A DNA stretch of 64,000 bases from the NCBI RefSeq assembly GCF_003985125.1, contig NZ_ML133569.1, forward strand, positions 310,001-374,000, in the 5' to 3' direction. Under the pieces are notes generated by a model that was not told the origin of the DNA, searched no databases, and saw nothing but the letters and a program-made list of their open reading frames with translations. Numbering within the stretch: position 1 is the stretch's first letter; every line of letters begins with the position of its first letter. This stretch comes from Rhizobium phaseoli. GTDB lineage: Bacteria; Pseudomonadota; Alphaproteobacteria; Rhizobiales; Rhizobiaceae. This document shows, piece by piece, positions 16,911 through 26,145 of the stretch. The position numbers and the translations under genes are program-made.

Positions 16911-17393
16911 CTATGCGATGGCGATGATCTCCAGCTCCTGGCCGCCCGACTCCACGGCGTCCCCGGCGGCCTTGCCCATCAAAAGCCGGGCCACCGGCGA
17001 GACGTAGGAAATCGATCCGGCCTTGGGATCGGCCTCGTCCTCTCCGACGATCCGATACGTTTGCACGCGCCCGTCGTCACGGCGGAAGGTTACCGTGCTG
17101 CCGAAGGCAACCACGTCGACTGACGTAGGGTTAGGCATCACCTGGGCAGTGCGAAGTCTTGCCGCTAAGTAGCGAAGATCACGCAATGGATTGGCAGCAT
17201 GCCGCCGCCGTTCATTCACATCTTCAATGGTATTCGCCGCATCATAGGCCTCGCGCGCCTGCTGGAATTGCAGTTCGAGAGCCTTCAGTCCCGCTTCCGT
17301 AACGAGATTCGGATGCGGCGAAACCGGGCGGTCGGGCAACAGGGTTTCCGACGCGGTTTCGAAACTCTCTTCCTTGGTGAAGGCAACGGCCAA
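16911..17393 (-). CDS. GreA/GreB-family transcription elongation factor-like protein
   Basis: A 160-residue protein with an N-terminal helical hairpin region (about residues 35-85, with VTEAGLKALELQFQQAREAY) and a C-terminal FKBP-like Gre domain (about 90-158) containing VAFGSTVTFRRDDGR and ISYVSPVARLLMGKAAGD, the PLA.ALLGK.GD-type ending of Gre factors. Such proteins bind RNA polymerase near the secondary channel. The extra 30-residue N-terminus and the shift from canonical acidic tip residues suggest a Gre-like paralogue rather than the main GreA. Confidence 0.85.
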   Translation of the reverse strand: MAVAFTKEESFETASETLLPDRPVSPHPNLVTEAGLKALELQFQQAREAYDAANTIEDVNERRRHAANPLRDLRYLAARLRTAQVMPNPTSVDVVAFGSTVTFRRDDGRVQTYRIVGEDEADPKAGSISYVSPVARLLMGKAAGDAVESGGQELEIIAIA

Positions 17394-17634
17394 TCAAAAC
17401 TCCATGTCAGGCGCAGTGCGCGCCAATCACTGACGGGCGGCTGCGCCCTATATTCATCGAGACCATACATATACCGACCGCGCACGAACGCCAATCTTGC
17501 CCATCGGCAGCGGCTTTCCCGGTCACGACCTCGGGAACGTCCTGCCCCGCACAGCGTTTATCGCCGCATAGCGTTGAGGAGGATCGAATGCCCTGCGAAC
17601 GGCGAGATAACTGCGACAAGGACCGGAGCAAAAC

Positions 17635-18351
17635 ATGCCTTCGTTCCTGACGGACAGCATGCCGCTGACACCGAGCTGGTGGGATATCGCCGCGCGGATC
17701 GCACTGACGGTGATCGCCGGCGGCCTTATCGGCCTCGATCGCGAGCGCGGCGGCCATTCGGCGGGCTTCAGGACCACGATCCTCGTAGCGCTTGCCGCCT
17801 GTCTGGCAATGGTCCAGGCAAACCTTCTCCTGTCGACCTACGGAAAAACCTTTAGCTACTTCACGCAGATGGACGTACTGCGCTTCCCTCTCGGCGTCCT
17901 CACGGGCGTTGGTTTCCTCGGCGGCGGAGCGATCCTCAGGCGCGGCGATATGATGACCGGCGTCACCACGGCGGCGACCCTGTGGTTCATGACGGTGGTC
18001 GGCCTCTGCTTCGGCGGCGGCCAGATTGTCACCGGAACGGTGGCGACGGCTGTGGCCTTCATCGTCCTGTCGCCGATGAAGCGGCTGGACACTTGTTTGA
18101 CCTGCGAACGCAAGGCAACACTCGTCATCCACAGCTCCGAAATCGATGTACCCGACTTATCGGGGGTGCTGAACCCCTTGGGATGCCGTGCCCTGTTTGT
18201 TTCATACGGGCCGACGAGCGACGGCCGATCAGGCGTGACCTTCGAGCTCCGATGGATGGCAAAGGACCGTGAGGCGTCGAGCCGGGCAATTCTGGACGCA
18301 CTGTCCGTCCACGATGTCGCGGGCTTCTCTATGCAATCGACGACGACGTGA
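17635..18351 (+). CDS. MgtC/SapB family membrane protein
   Basis: A 238-residue protein with four hydrophobic segments in the first 145 residues and a soluble C-terminal domain. The family signature is seen as VIAGGLIGLDRERGGHSAGFRT (from about residue 25, split by a charged loop) and GVGFLGGGAILRRGD near residue 93. MgtC proteins are linked to growth in low Mg2+ and to inhibition of the F-type ATPase in pathogens. Its target here is not known. The gene stands alone. Confidence 0.88.
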   Translation: MPSFLTDSMPLTPSWWDIAARIALTVIAGGLIGLDRERGGHSAGFRTTILVALAACLAMVQANLLLSTYGKTFSYFTQMDVLRFPLGVLTGVGFLGGGAILRRGDMMTGVTTAATLWFMTVVGLCFGGGQIVTGTVATAVAFIVLSPMKRLDTCLTCERKATLVIHSSEIDVPDLSGVLNPLGCRALFVSYGPTSDGRSGVTFELRWMAKDREASSRAILDALSVHDVAGFSMQSTTT

Positions 18352-18367
18352 TAGTCCGGACGCCGTC

Positions 18368-18553
18368 CTATTTGGCGGCGTGCTCAGGTTTGCCCTTTCT
18401 CTTGGTCGAGGCGAATTCTTCAAGCTGTTTTTCGCTCATGGACTCGACCATCTGCTTCGAGGCGCCCTTCAGCTCTTTTTTCGGCGTCTCGCCGCGCTTG
18501 GCCGAGAGTGCGGCGCCTGCCGCCTTCTGCTGGGCCTTGGACTTGGCTGGCAT
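18368..18553 (-). CDS. DUF3008 small basic protein
   Basis: A 61-residue, Lys/Ala-rich, soluble protein (MPAKSKAQQKAAGAALSAKR at the start), matching the DUF3008 pattern of short proteins with KSKAQQ.AAG.ALAAKRG. Function is unknown. It is the last of three small minus-strand genes of the type often seen in stress-responsive clusters of rhizobia. Confidence 0.85.
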   Translation of the reverse strand: MPAKSKAQQKAAGAALSAKRGETPKKELKGASKQMVESMSEKQLEEFASTKRKGKPEHAAK

Positions 18554-18584
18554 ATGGAAATCTCCTTCTGCTTTGGTGAGGCCC

Positions 18585-18794
18585 TCAACGTTTGCTGAGT
18601 TCGTCGGGCCTGTGCGCCGCGCGCTTCCCCGATTTATCGCTTTCGACGATATATTGCGGATCCGCCGCCGACGCCTTGACCTTGTGACCCTTGATTTTGG
18701 TCGGGCTGGTCTGCTTCCTGACCACCTTGCCCTCGGTCTTTCCCTGGCTGGTATCCCAGCTCACTTCATCGCCTTTTTTCAATCGCCCGGACAT
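18585..18794 (-). CDS. DUF2945 (Tudor-like, hypervirulence-associated) protein
   Basis: A 69-residue basic protein starting at ATG 18794. The motif FKKGDEVSW-like LKKGDEVSWDTSQGKTEGKV near the N-terminus, then KIKGHKVKASAADPQYIVES and a C-terminal AAHRPDELSK, are the marks of DUF2945, a small Tudor/SH3-like fold of unknown role. A 24-residue longer version is rejected because it reads through the intergenic region. Confidence 0.88.
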   Translation of the reverse strand: MSGRLKKGDEVSWDTSQGKTEGKVVRKQTSPTKIKGHKVKASAADPQYIVESDKSGKRAAHRPDELSKR

Positions 18795-18847
18795 GTGGCT
18801 TCCCTTGCCGCGAGCAGGCTGCGGCCGAAGCCGCAGCCGATTGCCCG

Positions 18848-19081
18848 TCAATTGATGGTGGCCCACTGGCTGCGGACGTCCCTGGCGTTCTTCGACAGAT
18901 GAACGTGGGCGTCGACGTGGTCGACCCAGTCAAGCGGAATGAGATGGTGCTTGCCATCCTCTGAATCGGTCTTCGTCAGCTTGATGCGGGTCGGACCGTC
19001 GAGATGATCCACCGTCCCGACATGCGTGCCATCGGCAGTCAGCACTTCCATATGTTCGCGAATCTGATCTGCGGAAATCAT
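18848..19081 (-). CDS. DUF2171 protein
   Basis: A 77-residue protein with the PRC-barrel-like pattern of DUF2171: VLTADGTHVGTVDHLDG near residue 12 and HLIPLDWVDHVDAHVHLS near residue 45. ATG 19081 follows AAAGGAGG with good spacing. It heads the small minus-strand group with DUF2945 and DUF3008 and may be co-expressed with them. Confidence 0.88.
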   Translation of the reverse strand: MISADQIREHMEVLTADGTHVGTVDHLDGPTRIKLTKTDSEDGKHHLIPLDWVDHVDAHVHLSKNARDVRSQWATIN

Positions 19082-19417
19082 CGTTTCCTCCTTTGCGCCA
19101 TTGTCAGTACCTGACCGCAACGGCGTGGAGAGCACATGGTTCCAATGCGTCTTGCCGCATCTCGAAACCTAGCCTGATCAGCGAACCAAGGGGTGTTGCC
19201 GGCGGCAGGGCAGACACTTGAAATTATTTGTGAAACTTCGACCCCCGCCTCCCATAATCCCACGGAGACGCCTCACCGGCACCTGAATACTTCGCTCACT
19301 CAGCGGAAACGCTCACCACGTTGACTTCCTGACCAAAGAAAAGCAGCAGGGCTTTCCATCGCGCAATCGAGATGCCAACCTGGATATCCGCTTTGATAGA
19401 TTGCCAAGGTGCGCCCG
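19082..19417. other. Intergenic region without a recognised gene
   Basis: About 336 nt of lower GC than the flanks between divergent DUF2171 and HAD genes. Short frames exist but none has both a ribosome site and recognisable composition. It should hold both promoters; no clear motif was seen. Confidence 0.5.
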
Positions 19418-20095
19418 ATGAAACTGACTATTTTCGACTGCGATGGCGTCCTTGTGAATAGCGAAGAGATTTATCTCACTGCCGAACTCGAATTTCTGCA
19501 ATCCATAGGCGCCGGTTTTGAACGGAAAGCCTACATGCAGTCGTTCATGGGGCTTTCTCCCGCTATGTGGGAAGCGAAGCTTCAGGATAGCGTGGAGGCG
19601 AAAACCGGAACTCCTCTCCCACGCGGTTTTTATGCTCAAATCGACCACATATCGACATTGAGATTGGAAGCCGATTTGGCGGAAATACCGTTCGCACGGC
19701 AGGCGATAAGCAAAATCGCCACATTGCGGTGCGTAGCATCCAGTACCCCCGCCGCCAGATTGCGCTGGAAATTGCAGCATGTCGGACTGATCGATCTATT
19801 CGACCCTCATATTTTCTCAGCTGATCTGGTCGCAAAAGGAAAGCCTGCGCCGGACCTCCTTCTCCATGCAGCCATGGCGTTTAACGTGCTCCCGCACGAT
19901 TGCATCGTTGTCGAAGACAGCGCAAATGGCGTCATTGCAGGCAAAGCGGCTGGCATGCGTGTCATCGGTTTTATTGCTGGCAACCATTGCTCTGAAGAGC
20001 ATGGTGAAAGCTTATTGCGATCCGGCGCGGATATGATTGTCGAAAAATACGACGACCTGGCAGCGGCGATTGAACGGTTTTGCACGACCACGTAA
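19418..20095 (+). CDS. HAD-superfamily phosphatase, beta-phosphoglucomutase-like
   Basis: A 225-residue HAD hydrolase. Motif I is FDCDGVLVNSE (residues 6-16, nucleophile Asp8), motif II is the Ser in VASST (about 110), motif III the Lys in GKPAPD (about 142) and motif IV VVEDSANGVIAG (about 165). A helical cap lies between motifs I and II. The family dephosphorylates small sugar phosphates or related metabolites. ATG 19418 was preferred to an in-frame GTG 9 nt earlier. Base composition is more AT-rich than in neighbouring genes, which hints at transfer. Confidence 0.88.
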   Translation: MKLTIFDCDGVLVNSEEIYLTAELEFLQSIGAGFERKAYMQSFMGLSPAMWEAKLQDSVEAKTGTPLPRGFYAQIDHISTLRLEADLAEIPFARQAISKIATLRCVASSTPAARLRWKLQHVGLIDLFDPHIFSADLVAKGKPAPDLLLHAAMAFNVLPHDCIVVEDSANGVIAGKAAGMRVIGFIAGNHCSEEHGESLLRSGADMIVEKYDDLAAAIERFCTTT

Positions 20096-20190
20096 AGCGT
20101 CGCTCCCTCTCGGAAACTGATGCAACCGTCGCAGGAAGCCAGAGCGGACGATGCGCCGACAACCTCATGAAGCGTCTGGAGAAAAAAAGT

Positions 20191-20787
20191 ATGTCGGACC
20201 TCTTGGAAGCCCAACGACAGCTGCAGTCCGAAGCCGACGAAATCGTCCGGCAGCTACACCTTGACGAACTCCTGGGGGCTATCGGGAACCCTACCCGTGT
20301 GGGCAGTTCGGCCATGGGGCTGATGGTTCGACGAGACATCGACATAACGGTGTCATGTCCCAGGCTGGATGCTCGCACGCTCGAAGCATTCGCGGGCATC
20401 GGCGCTCGTCTTATGCAGATGGCCGAGAGCGTCGTCGCGGTCCGTTTTCGAAATGACACTGGTGAATGGAACACCGAGCCGGACAAATATCCCGATGGGC
20501 TTTATCTCTGGCTATCGGTTCGGGCGCGGAACCAGTCGATGTGGACCGTCGATATCTGGCTGGTAGACCAGCCGGACCGGCAACCCGATCTCGCGCACCT
20601 GAAGACACTGATGCCGCGCATGAACGATCAGGACCGCGAAACGATCCTGCGGATCAAAAAAGCCCTGGCCGAGCGACTGCAGACGAAAGGTACGATTTCG
20701 AGCACGCTCGTCTATGAGGCCGTTATGGATCATGGGGTTCGAACTGTCGATGAGTTCGAGAGTTGGCACCAAGAACATGCGGGCTAA
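20191..20787 (+). CDS. Nucleotidyltransferase-fold protein
   Basis: A 198-residue soluble protein. The stretch VGSSAMGLMVRRDIDITVSC (residues 29-48) has the G-S-x(8-13)-D-x-D pattern of polymerase-beta-type nucleotidyltransferases, and VDIWLVDQPD near residue 120 may give the third acidic residue. A C-terminal helical tail follows. The start ATG 20191 has GGAG about 10 nt upstream. Possible roles include adenylylating a small molecule or protein; nothing next to it fixes the substrate. Its neighbours are unrelated single genes. Confidence 0.65.
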   Translation: MSDLLEAQRQLQSEADEIVRQLHLDELLGAIGNPTRVGSSAMGLMVRRDIDITVSCPRLDARTLEAFAGIGARLMQMAESVVAVRFRNDTGEWNTEPDKYPDGLYLWLSVRARNQSMWTVDIWLVDQPDRQPDLAHLKTLMPRMNDQDRETILRIKKALAERLQTKGTISSTLVYEAVMDHGVRTVDEFESWHQEHAG

Positions 20788-20934
20788 GGAAGTGCATCAA
20801 TGTCCAGCGCTCGGCGCGTGCGATCAGTCCTCGCAAACGACACAGTCCCGCCCCTGCATGCCGTGACCACGACTCGCCGCACTATTGCGACATAAATCCC
20901 CAAGCTGACGCATCGAGATATTCGTCGCTGCAGG

Positions 20935-21615
20935 TCAGCGTCCGAGGCTGCCAGCGGCGGCGATGATTTCTGCCGCGGTCGGGAAGATGCAGAGGCTGTT
21001 CGGCCCGTCGAGCGCTTCGATTTGTACCCAGCCGATGGTGCCGTTCGCATCGACCAGGAAGTGCCCGACGAGCTGGGTAGCGTGGTTCTCGAATATTGCG
21101 CTATCGGCTTCATCAAGCTCGAAGCGGTCCTTGGCATTGAGGATCGTGTTGGCTTCCATCGGGTGTAGCGGTTCTGGCAGCTCGCCCGTTGGGTTGATGC
21201 GTGCCGCTTGGAATTGCGCCATCGCTGCACCATATGGCCATTCGGGCTGTTCGCTGCTCCCATCGGGCAGGAACTCGCCATGCGGCACGCCGTAGGCTCG
21301 ATGTGTGTGGCAGTCGGGATCGCAAAGAAGCGTTACCGGCGTCGGCCGATGGCGGAAATAAAGGCGGGCGCGTTCCACCGGCGTATTGATAACGGCCACA
21401 GTCTCCACCCCGGCGGCGCGCAGGGTTGGCTGCACGCTGGCAAGCTGTTCCACCTGGCGCCGACAGAACGGGCAGTGCAGCCCGCGAAAGAAGCCGATCA
21501 AAAACGGGCGACCGCTCAAGTCGGCGAGCGAGACCGTTCCGTCGAAGTTGGCCGTGGCCAGCGCGAACGCGGGCGCGGAATCTCCAGGCTGCAGCGGGCG
21601 CTTCTGGTCTCCCAT
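20935..21615 (-). CDS. Peroxiredoxin-like (AhpC/TSA, redoxin) protein
   Basis: A 226-residue thioredoxin-fold protein. The redox motif GLHCPFCRRQ (about residues 43-52) is a CxxC in the place of the peroxidatic cysteine, and LSGRPFLIGFFRG precedes it as in AhpC/TSA proteins. The C-terminal part (residues 150-225) is an added segment with FLVDANGTIGWVQIEA. It probably reduces a peroxide or acts as a thiol oxidoreductase in the cytoplasm, as there is no signal peptide. ATG 21615 was chosen because the upstream 50 codons lack the fold's pattern. Confidence 0.82.
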   Translation of the reverse strand: MGDQKRPLQPGDSAPAFALATANFDGTVSLADLSGRPFLIGFFRGLHCPFCRRQVEQLASVQPTLRAAGVETVAVINTPVERARLYFRHRPTPVTLLCDPDCHTHRAYGVPHGEFLPDGSSEQPEWPYGAAMAQFQAARINPTGELPEPLHPMEANTILNAKDRFELDEADSAIFENHATQLVGHFLVDANGTIGWVQIEALDGPNSLCIFPTAAEIIAAAGSLGR

Positions 21616-21846
21616 GAAAAATCCTCTTTCGCATCGTCCAGGTGGACGACCGAAATTCAACTGTATCACTTGTCGCAAGAAGGCCAAGCGCTCGATGTTT
21701 GAGATGACCGGGTGCGGTGCGGTATGCGATTCGCGTTCCGACGTGTCGAAGCTGACCCGTGGCACCTGCTAGATAATCCGGTAACAGTTTTCATGGAGCT
21801 TCAATTCGGTGAACAATGTGAGTCGAGAATTGAGGAAGAGGACTCC

Positions 21847-22686
21847 ATGCTGAAGGTAGCTGCGGCGCAGACGTTCGTTTCGGCTGATATCGCCGAGAAC
21901 GGAAGGGCGATACGAAAGCTGATCTCGAGCGCGGCGGCTCAAGGCGTGCGACTTATCAATCTCTGCGAAGGCGCGCTTTCCGGATATGGAAAATTCCAGA
22001 TCATGGCGCAGGATGATTGGCAGACCTATGATTGGGCGGCTCAAGATGCCGAGCTGCGTGCCATCGCTGAGCTTTGCGGGAAACTTCGCATTTTCGCGGT
22101 TGTCGGCGGAGCACATCGGCTCTCCAATGGTCATCCTCCCCACAACAGTCTCTATGTCCTCTCAGAAAGAGGCGCTCTGATCACCAGATACGACAAGAGG
22201 TTTCTGTCGAATTCGGAACTGGGCGGCTGGTACACACCTGGAACCCACCCGATCATCTTCGAGGTGGACAGCTATCGATTTGGCTGCGCGATCTGCATCG
22301 AATCTCAGTTCGAGGAGGTTTTCCGCGAATATGAGCGATTGGGCGTCGATGGCGTTCTGTTCTCCTCATACGGAATTGCGCCTTACTTCCAGATCGCCTT
22401 GCGAGCCCATGCAGGCTTGAACTGCATTTGGATCATCGCAGCTACCCCCGTACAGAAAGCCCATAAGGGACCTGCCGGAGTGATTGGACCGGACGGAGAC
22501 TGGGCCGCGCGATGTGCGGCGCTGCCCAAACCTGACTTCGCCATGGCGACGTTGGATCGTAACGATGCCGCCTATGACATTCCACTCCAGAAGGCGCGGC
22601 CGTGGCGAGCCAAAGCAAGGCAAGGAGACATCTATCGGGAGAAACTGGTCGACGACCGAAGGAGTCGTGACAGAAACGAATACTGA
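21847..22686 (+). CDS. Carbon-nitrogen hydrolase (nitrilase superfamily)
   Basis: A 279-residue nitrilase-superfamily amidohydrolase with all three catalytic residues: Glu in NLCEGALSGYG (about residue 41), Lys in RYDKRFLSN (about 117) and Cys in CAICIESQFEEV (about 150). Members hydrolyse amides, carbamoyl groups or nitriles. The C-terminus is short and ends in a basic tail, KARQGDIYREKLVDDRRS. ATG 21847 has GAGGAAGAG upstream. The gene is alone, in the accessory patch after the redoxin gene, so the substrate is not suggested by neighbours. Confidence 0.88.
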   Translation: MLKVAAAQTFVSADIAENGRAIRKLISSAAAQGVRLINLCEGALSGYGKFQIMAQDDWQTYDWAAQDAELRAIAELCGKLRIFAVVGGAHRLSNGHPPHNSLYVLSERGALITRYDKRFLSNSELGGWYTPGTHPIIFEVDSYRFGCAICIESQFEEVFREYERLGVDGVLFSSYGIAPYFQIALRAHAGLNCIWIIAATPVQKAHKGPAGVIGPDGDWAARCAALPKPDFAMATLDRNDAAYDIPLQKARPWRAKARQGDIYREKLVDDRRSRDRNEY

Positions 22687-22977
22687 TGCGGTGATCGCTT
22701 GCCACAAATCCCGTCCATCCCATCGCCCCATGCCACCAGGTCCTTCTCAGCGGTCTTGCCGCTATCCGCTCCAGCCGCGCCCACGAATCCTTTGTCCATG
22801 GGTCATGCTTTTCGCCACGAAGCCACGCCTTGACTGCGCTGCGATCATTCAAAATCATTGATGTTATCCATAAACCCTATTCGTTTGAATGATGGGTTCG
22901 CGAGGCCCATATTAGCAGCATGGACATGGACGAACCTCCCATCGCGACCATGTCCCGGCTCAAGAAAGGAACCGAAA

Positions 22978-23178
22978 ATGACCACGCTCACCTATCGGGG
23001 TGGTGGCAAGACCCTCACCTCCAGCGAAGGCCGCTTCGATCTGGCATATTATGCCCACAAGCTTGTGCTCGCCTGGACCCGCTGGCAGACCGCCCGCGAA
23101 ATCGAAGCCATGCCGTTTGACGTCCGCAAGGATATCGGCTGGCCGAGCACCGACGACAGCAAACACCGGACCATGTAA
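22978..23178 (+). CDS. Small DUF1127-type protein
   Basis: A 66-residue protein starting at ATG 22978 with AAAGGAACC upstream. The C-terminal half, WQTAREIEAMPFDVRKDIGW, matches DUF1127 (helix ending in LxDIGW), while the N-terminus is a Gly/Thr-rich lead. DUF1127 proteins are common, small and often strongly expressed in rhizobia; the exact role is unresolved. It is 295 nt upstream of the GlxA-type regulator gene. Confidence 0.8.
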   Translation: MTTLTYRGGGKTLTSSEGRFDLAYYAHKLVLAWTRWQTAREIEAMPFDVRKDIGWPSTDDSKHRTM

Positions 23179-23473
23179 TGAATGCGACATTCCTCCTGAG
23201 ATGAGGGCGGCGTCTGCGTCTTGCAACGCCGCCTTTTTCGTGTCCGCCCTGGCGTTTCCAATGCTCTTCAGCCCCTCAAATTCAGCTGCCTGTGCGCCTC
23301 TTCTCCACCCTATTTGCACGCTCACCTGCGAATTGACCGGTCAAATCGCGGTCAATGTCGCATATTTGCTCTTCCCGGCCGCATTTTTCCATGCCAGTGT
23401 CGCTTTCAGGACATCGGCGCGACGCATTCCGCGCAACGAATATGTCATCGCCCCTCGAGCATGGATTTTTGCA

Positions 23474-24493
23474 ATGAACAGGATGCAGATCAAGAAGCGT
23501 TCACTGGTCTTCTTTATGGTACCGCAATTCACCATGCTGCCCTTTTCGGCGGCCGTGGACACGTTGCGCATCGCCAATCGCATGCTCGGCTACCAGGCCT
23601 ATACCTGGCGGCTCGCCTCGCTCGACGGGGAAAAAGTCTATTCTTCTTGCGGCATCGGCGTCGAGGCCAATTCCTCGCTCGCCGAGGAGCGCCGCCATCT
23701 CGGTGGCGAAAACCGGCCGGGCATGGTGCTCGTCTGTTCCGGCATCGATGTCGAGCAGTTCAACAACAAATCGGTCAATGCCTGGCTGCGCGAATGCTAC
23801 AATCGCGGCGTTGCCGTCGGCAGCCTCTGTACGGGCGCGCATGTGCTGGCCCAGGCCGGCCTGCTCAACGGCAAGCGCTGCGCCATCCATTGGGAAAACC
23901 TGCCGGGCTTCTCCGAAGCCTTCCCGCAGGCAGAGGTCTATGCCGATCTCTACGAAATCGACGGCAACCTCTATACCTGCGCCGGCGGCACCGCCTCGCT
24001 CGACATGATGCTGAACCTCGTCGGCGAGGATTTCGGCGAAAGCCTGGTCAATCGCATCTGCGAACAGCACCTGACCGACCGCGTGCGCAACCCGCATGAC
24101 CGCCAGCGCTTGCCGCTGCGCGCCCGCCTCGGCGTGCAGAACGCCAAGGTGCTGTCGATCATCGAGTTGATGGAAGGCAATCTCGCCGAGCCGCTGTCGC
24201 TGATCGAGATCGCCGATGGCGCCGGCCTTTCGCGGCGCCAGATCGAGCGGCTGTTCCGCCAGGAGATGGGCCGTTCGCCGGCTCGCTACTATCTGGAAAT
24301 CCGCCTCGACCGCGCCCGTCACCTGCTGGTGCAGTCTTCGATGCCCGTCGTCGAAGTCGCCGTCGCCTGCGGCTTCGTCTCGGCCTCGCATTTCTCCAAG
24401 TGTTATCGCGAACTCTACCATCGCTCGCCGCAGCAGGAGCGCGCCGAGCGCAAGATGACCATGGCGACCGCTCGTCAAGCCGTTGCCGCCTGA
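23474..24493 (+). CDS. GlxA-family regulator (DJ-1/PfpI-like domain plus AraC HTH)
   Basis: A 339-residue regulator. Residues 10-195 form a class I glutamine amidotransferase/DJ-1-like domain, with the nucleophile-elbow stretch VGSLCTGAHVLAQAGLLNGK near residue 115; residues 225-325 carry two AraC HTHs (LIEIADGAGLSRRQIERLFR and VEVAVACGFVSASHFSKCYR). This layout is that of GbdR/CdhR/ArgR-like activators, many of which respond to betaine, carnitine or arginine. A link to the betaine-type binding protein 11 kb away is possible but unproven. ATG 23474 gives the usual lead into KRSLVFFMVPQF. Confidence 0.9.
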   Translation: MNRMQIKKRSLVFFMVPQFTMLPFSAAVDTLRIANRMLGYQAYTWRLASLDGEKVYSSCGIGVEANSSLAEERRHLGGENRPGMVLVCSGIDVEQFNNKSVNAWLRECYNRGVAVGSLCTGAHVLAQAGLLNGKRCAIHWENLPGFSEAFPQAEVYADLYEIDGNLYTCAGGTASLDMMLNLVGEDFGESLVNRICEQHLTDRVRNPHDRQRLPLRARLGVQNAKVLSIIELMEGNLAEPLSLIEIADGAGLSRRQIERLFRQEMGRSPARYYLEIRLDRARHLLVQSSMPVVEVAVACGFVSASHFSKCYRELYHRSPQQERAERKMTMATARQAVAA

Positions 24494-24531
24494 GGTGGCC
24501 GCAACACAAGGAGCTGACCATTCCTTTCGTC

Positions 24532-24557
24532 ATGCTCGGCCTTGTGCCGAGCATCTA
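24532..24557. repeat. Short palindromic (REP-like) element
   Basis: ATGCTCGG-ccttgtg-CCGAGCAT forms an 8-bp stem in the gap between the convergent GlxA-type and diguanylate cyclase genes. The sequence looks like a dispersed rhizobial palindrome and could also end transcripts from both sides. Confidence 0.6.
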
Positions 24558-24627
24558 ACCACAGGTTGATTGGGCAGCAGATCTTGTGCACAAGGCCGAG
24601 GATGATGCCCAGTGGCGACAGGCCACT

Positions 24628-25959
24628 CTACTGCGCCGCTTCTTCCGTCATCCTGGCGTCGGAATAGACCTGGTTGCGGCCCCGGTGTTTGGCCATGTAG
24701 AGGAACTGGTCGGCGGCGTTCAGGTAATTCTCGAAGGTCTCGTAGCCGCCGATCTCGGCGATGCCGATAGAAATCGTGACGCCGAGCTCCTCGTCGTCGG
24801 CGGTGACCTTCAACCGCGAAATATCCGAGCGGATCTCGTCGCAAAGCTTGGTCGCGGCAGCCGAATCCATCTGCGGAAAGAGGATGGCGAATTCTTCGCC
24901 GCCAAGCCGGGAGAGAAGATTGTCGCTGCCCTCGAAGATCGTAAACAGCCGGTTTGCGACCGCCTTCAGCACCTTGTCACCGATCTCGTGACCGTAGGTA
25001 TCGTTCAGGCGCTTGAAATGGTCGATATCGAGGATGGCGACCGAACTCGGCACCTTCAGCCGCAGACATTCATTCACCAGCTTCGGGCCATTGTCATAGA
25101 AATAGCGACGGTTATAGAGACCGGTCAGGTAGTCGCACGCCGCCGCCGCCCTCAGCTGCCGCATCTGCGCCAGCGTCTCGGCATTGTTGGCAATGCGGCA
25201 TTGCAGCTCCTCGGCGACAAAGGGCCGGTAGAGGAAGTCGCTGGCGCCGGCTTTGAGGAAACTGGCGGAAAGCATGCGGTCGTTGGACGAAGACACGCCG
25301 ATGACACGCAGCCTGTCCGAGCCGAAGCGATGTCGGATGCGCCGCGTCAGCTCGTAACCGCTCATATCGGGCATATGGTGATCGGTGACGACGAGCTCGA
25401 TGTCGCCATAGGCTTCGAGAGCGGCTAGCGCCTCAAGTCCCGAGCTTGCCTCGACGACGAGATATTGCTGTGCCTTGAGAAGGTCGACGAGAACCTGGCG
25501 CGCCGAGATGACATCGTCGACGACGAGCACCCGCGTCTTGCGGTTGGAGATCGCCCGGCGGACGGTAGCGACCAGATTGTCGAGCGCGAACTCATTGTCC
25601 TTCAGCACGTAGTCGATGACATTGCGCTCCATGATCCTGTTGCGCGTGTTGAGATCGAATGTGGCGGTAAAGACGATTGCCGGAATATCGTGCTCGATCG
25701 TACAGTCGAGCGCCTCGCCATAGGGCGAATCCGGCAGGTTGAGATCGACGACGGCCATGGTGTAGCCGTGACCATCTTCGGCAAGCTCCCTGCGAAGCGC
25801 TTTCAGCGACGAGCAGGATTTGACGGCAAGCCCAAGTTCCGTCTGGAACCGGTGACAGAGCACGGCGGAAAACATTCGGGAATCTTCAACCAGAAGTATC
25901 TTCAGCCCGCCGGAGCGCAGCCCGATTCCATCCCGCTGAAAATCCGCTTGAAAAGCCAC
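24628..25959 (-). CDS. PleD-like response regulator: REC-REC-GGDEF diguanylate cyclase
   Basis: A 443-residue cytoplasmic protein. REC1 (about residues 17-130) has LLVEDS and the phospho-acceptor in VVDLNLPD; REC2 (about 140-255) has LVVDDV and VTDHHMPDMSG. The GGDEF domain (about 275-435) has DYLTGLYNRRYF and the active-site form GGEEF, so it should make c-di-GMP. The RxxD product-inhibition site before GGEEF is not evident. GTG 25959, preceded by GGGAGA, is proposed as start; the ATG frame 32 codons upstream begins in low-complexity sequence. It lies next to a paralogous REC-REC protein. Confidence 0.9.
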   Translation of the reverse strand: MAFQADFQRDGIGLRSGGLKILLVEDSRMFSAVLCHRFQTELGLAVKSCSSLKALRRELAEDGHGYTMAVVDLNLPDSPYGEALDCTIEHDIPAIVFTATFDLNTRNRIMERNVIDYVLKDNEFALDNLVATVRRAISNRKTRVLVVDDVISARQVLVDLLKAQQYLVVEASSGLEALAALEAYGDIELVVTDHHMPDMSGYELTRRIRHRFGSDRLRVIGVSSSNDRMLSASFLKAGASDFLYRPFVAEELQCRIANNAETLAQMRQLRAAAACDYLTGLYNRRYFYDNGPKLVNECLRLKVPSSVAILDIDHFKRLNDTYGHEIGDKVLKAVANRLFTIFEGSDNLLSRLGGEEFAILFPQMDSAAATKLCDEIRSDISRLKVTADDEELGVTISIGIAEIGGYETFENYLNAADQFLYMAKHRGRNQVYSDARMTEEAAQ

Positions 25960-26145
25960 AGCCGCTATTCTCCCCTGCGCCCCACGGGCTCGACTCGGCC
26001 CTTCCCCCGGCGGGGCGGACGATAACCGAGCGGCCTGTGCTCGTGAAGGGGACAAATGATGCTGTTACTTGTAATTGCAAAAATTCGATGCCGGTCCCCG
26101 ACCGGCATCCCCGCCTCGCTGGCAATGCTCAAGCTGGGAGAGCCG

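Noticed and set aside
22687..22858. Minus-strand frame starting at 22858 with AVKAWLRGEKHDPW
   Set aside because: It looks partly protein-like, but it has no ribosome site, runs into the nitrilase gene on the other strand and no family was recognised.
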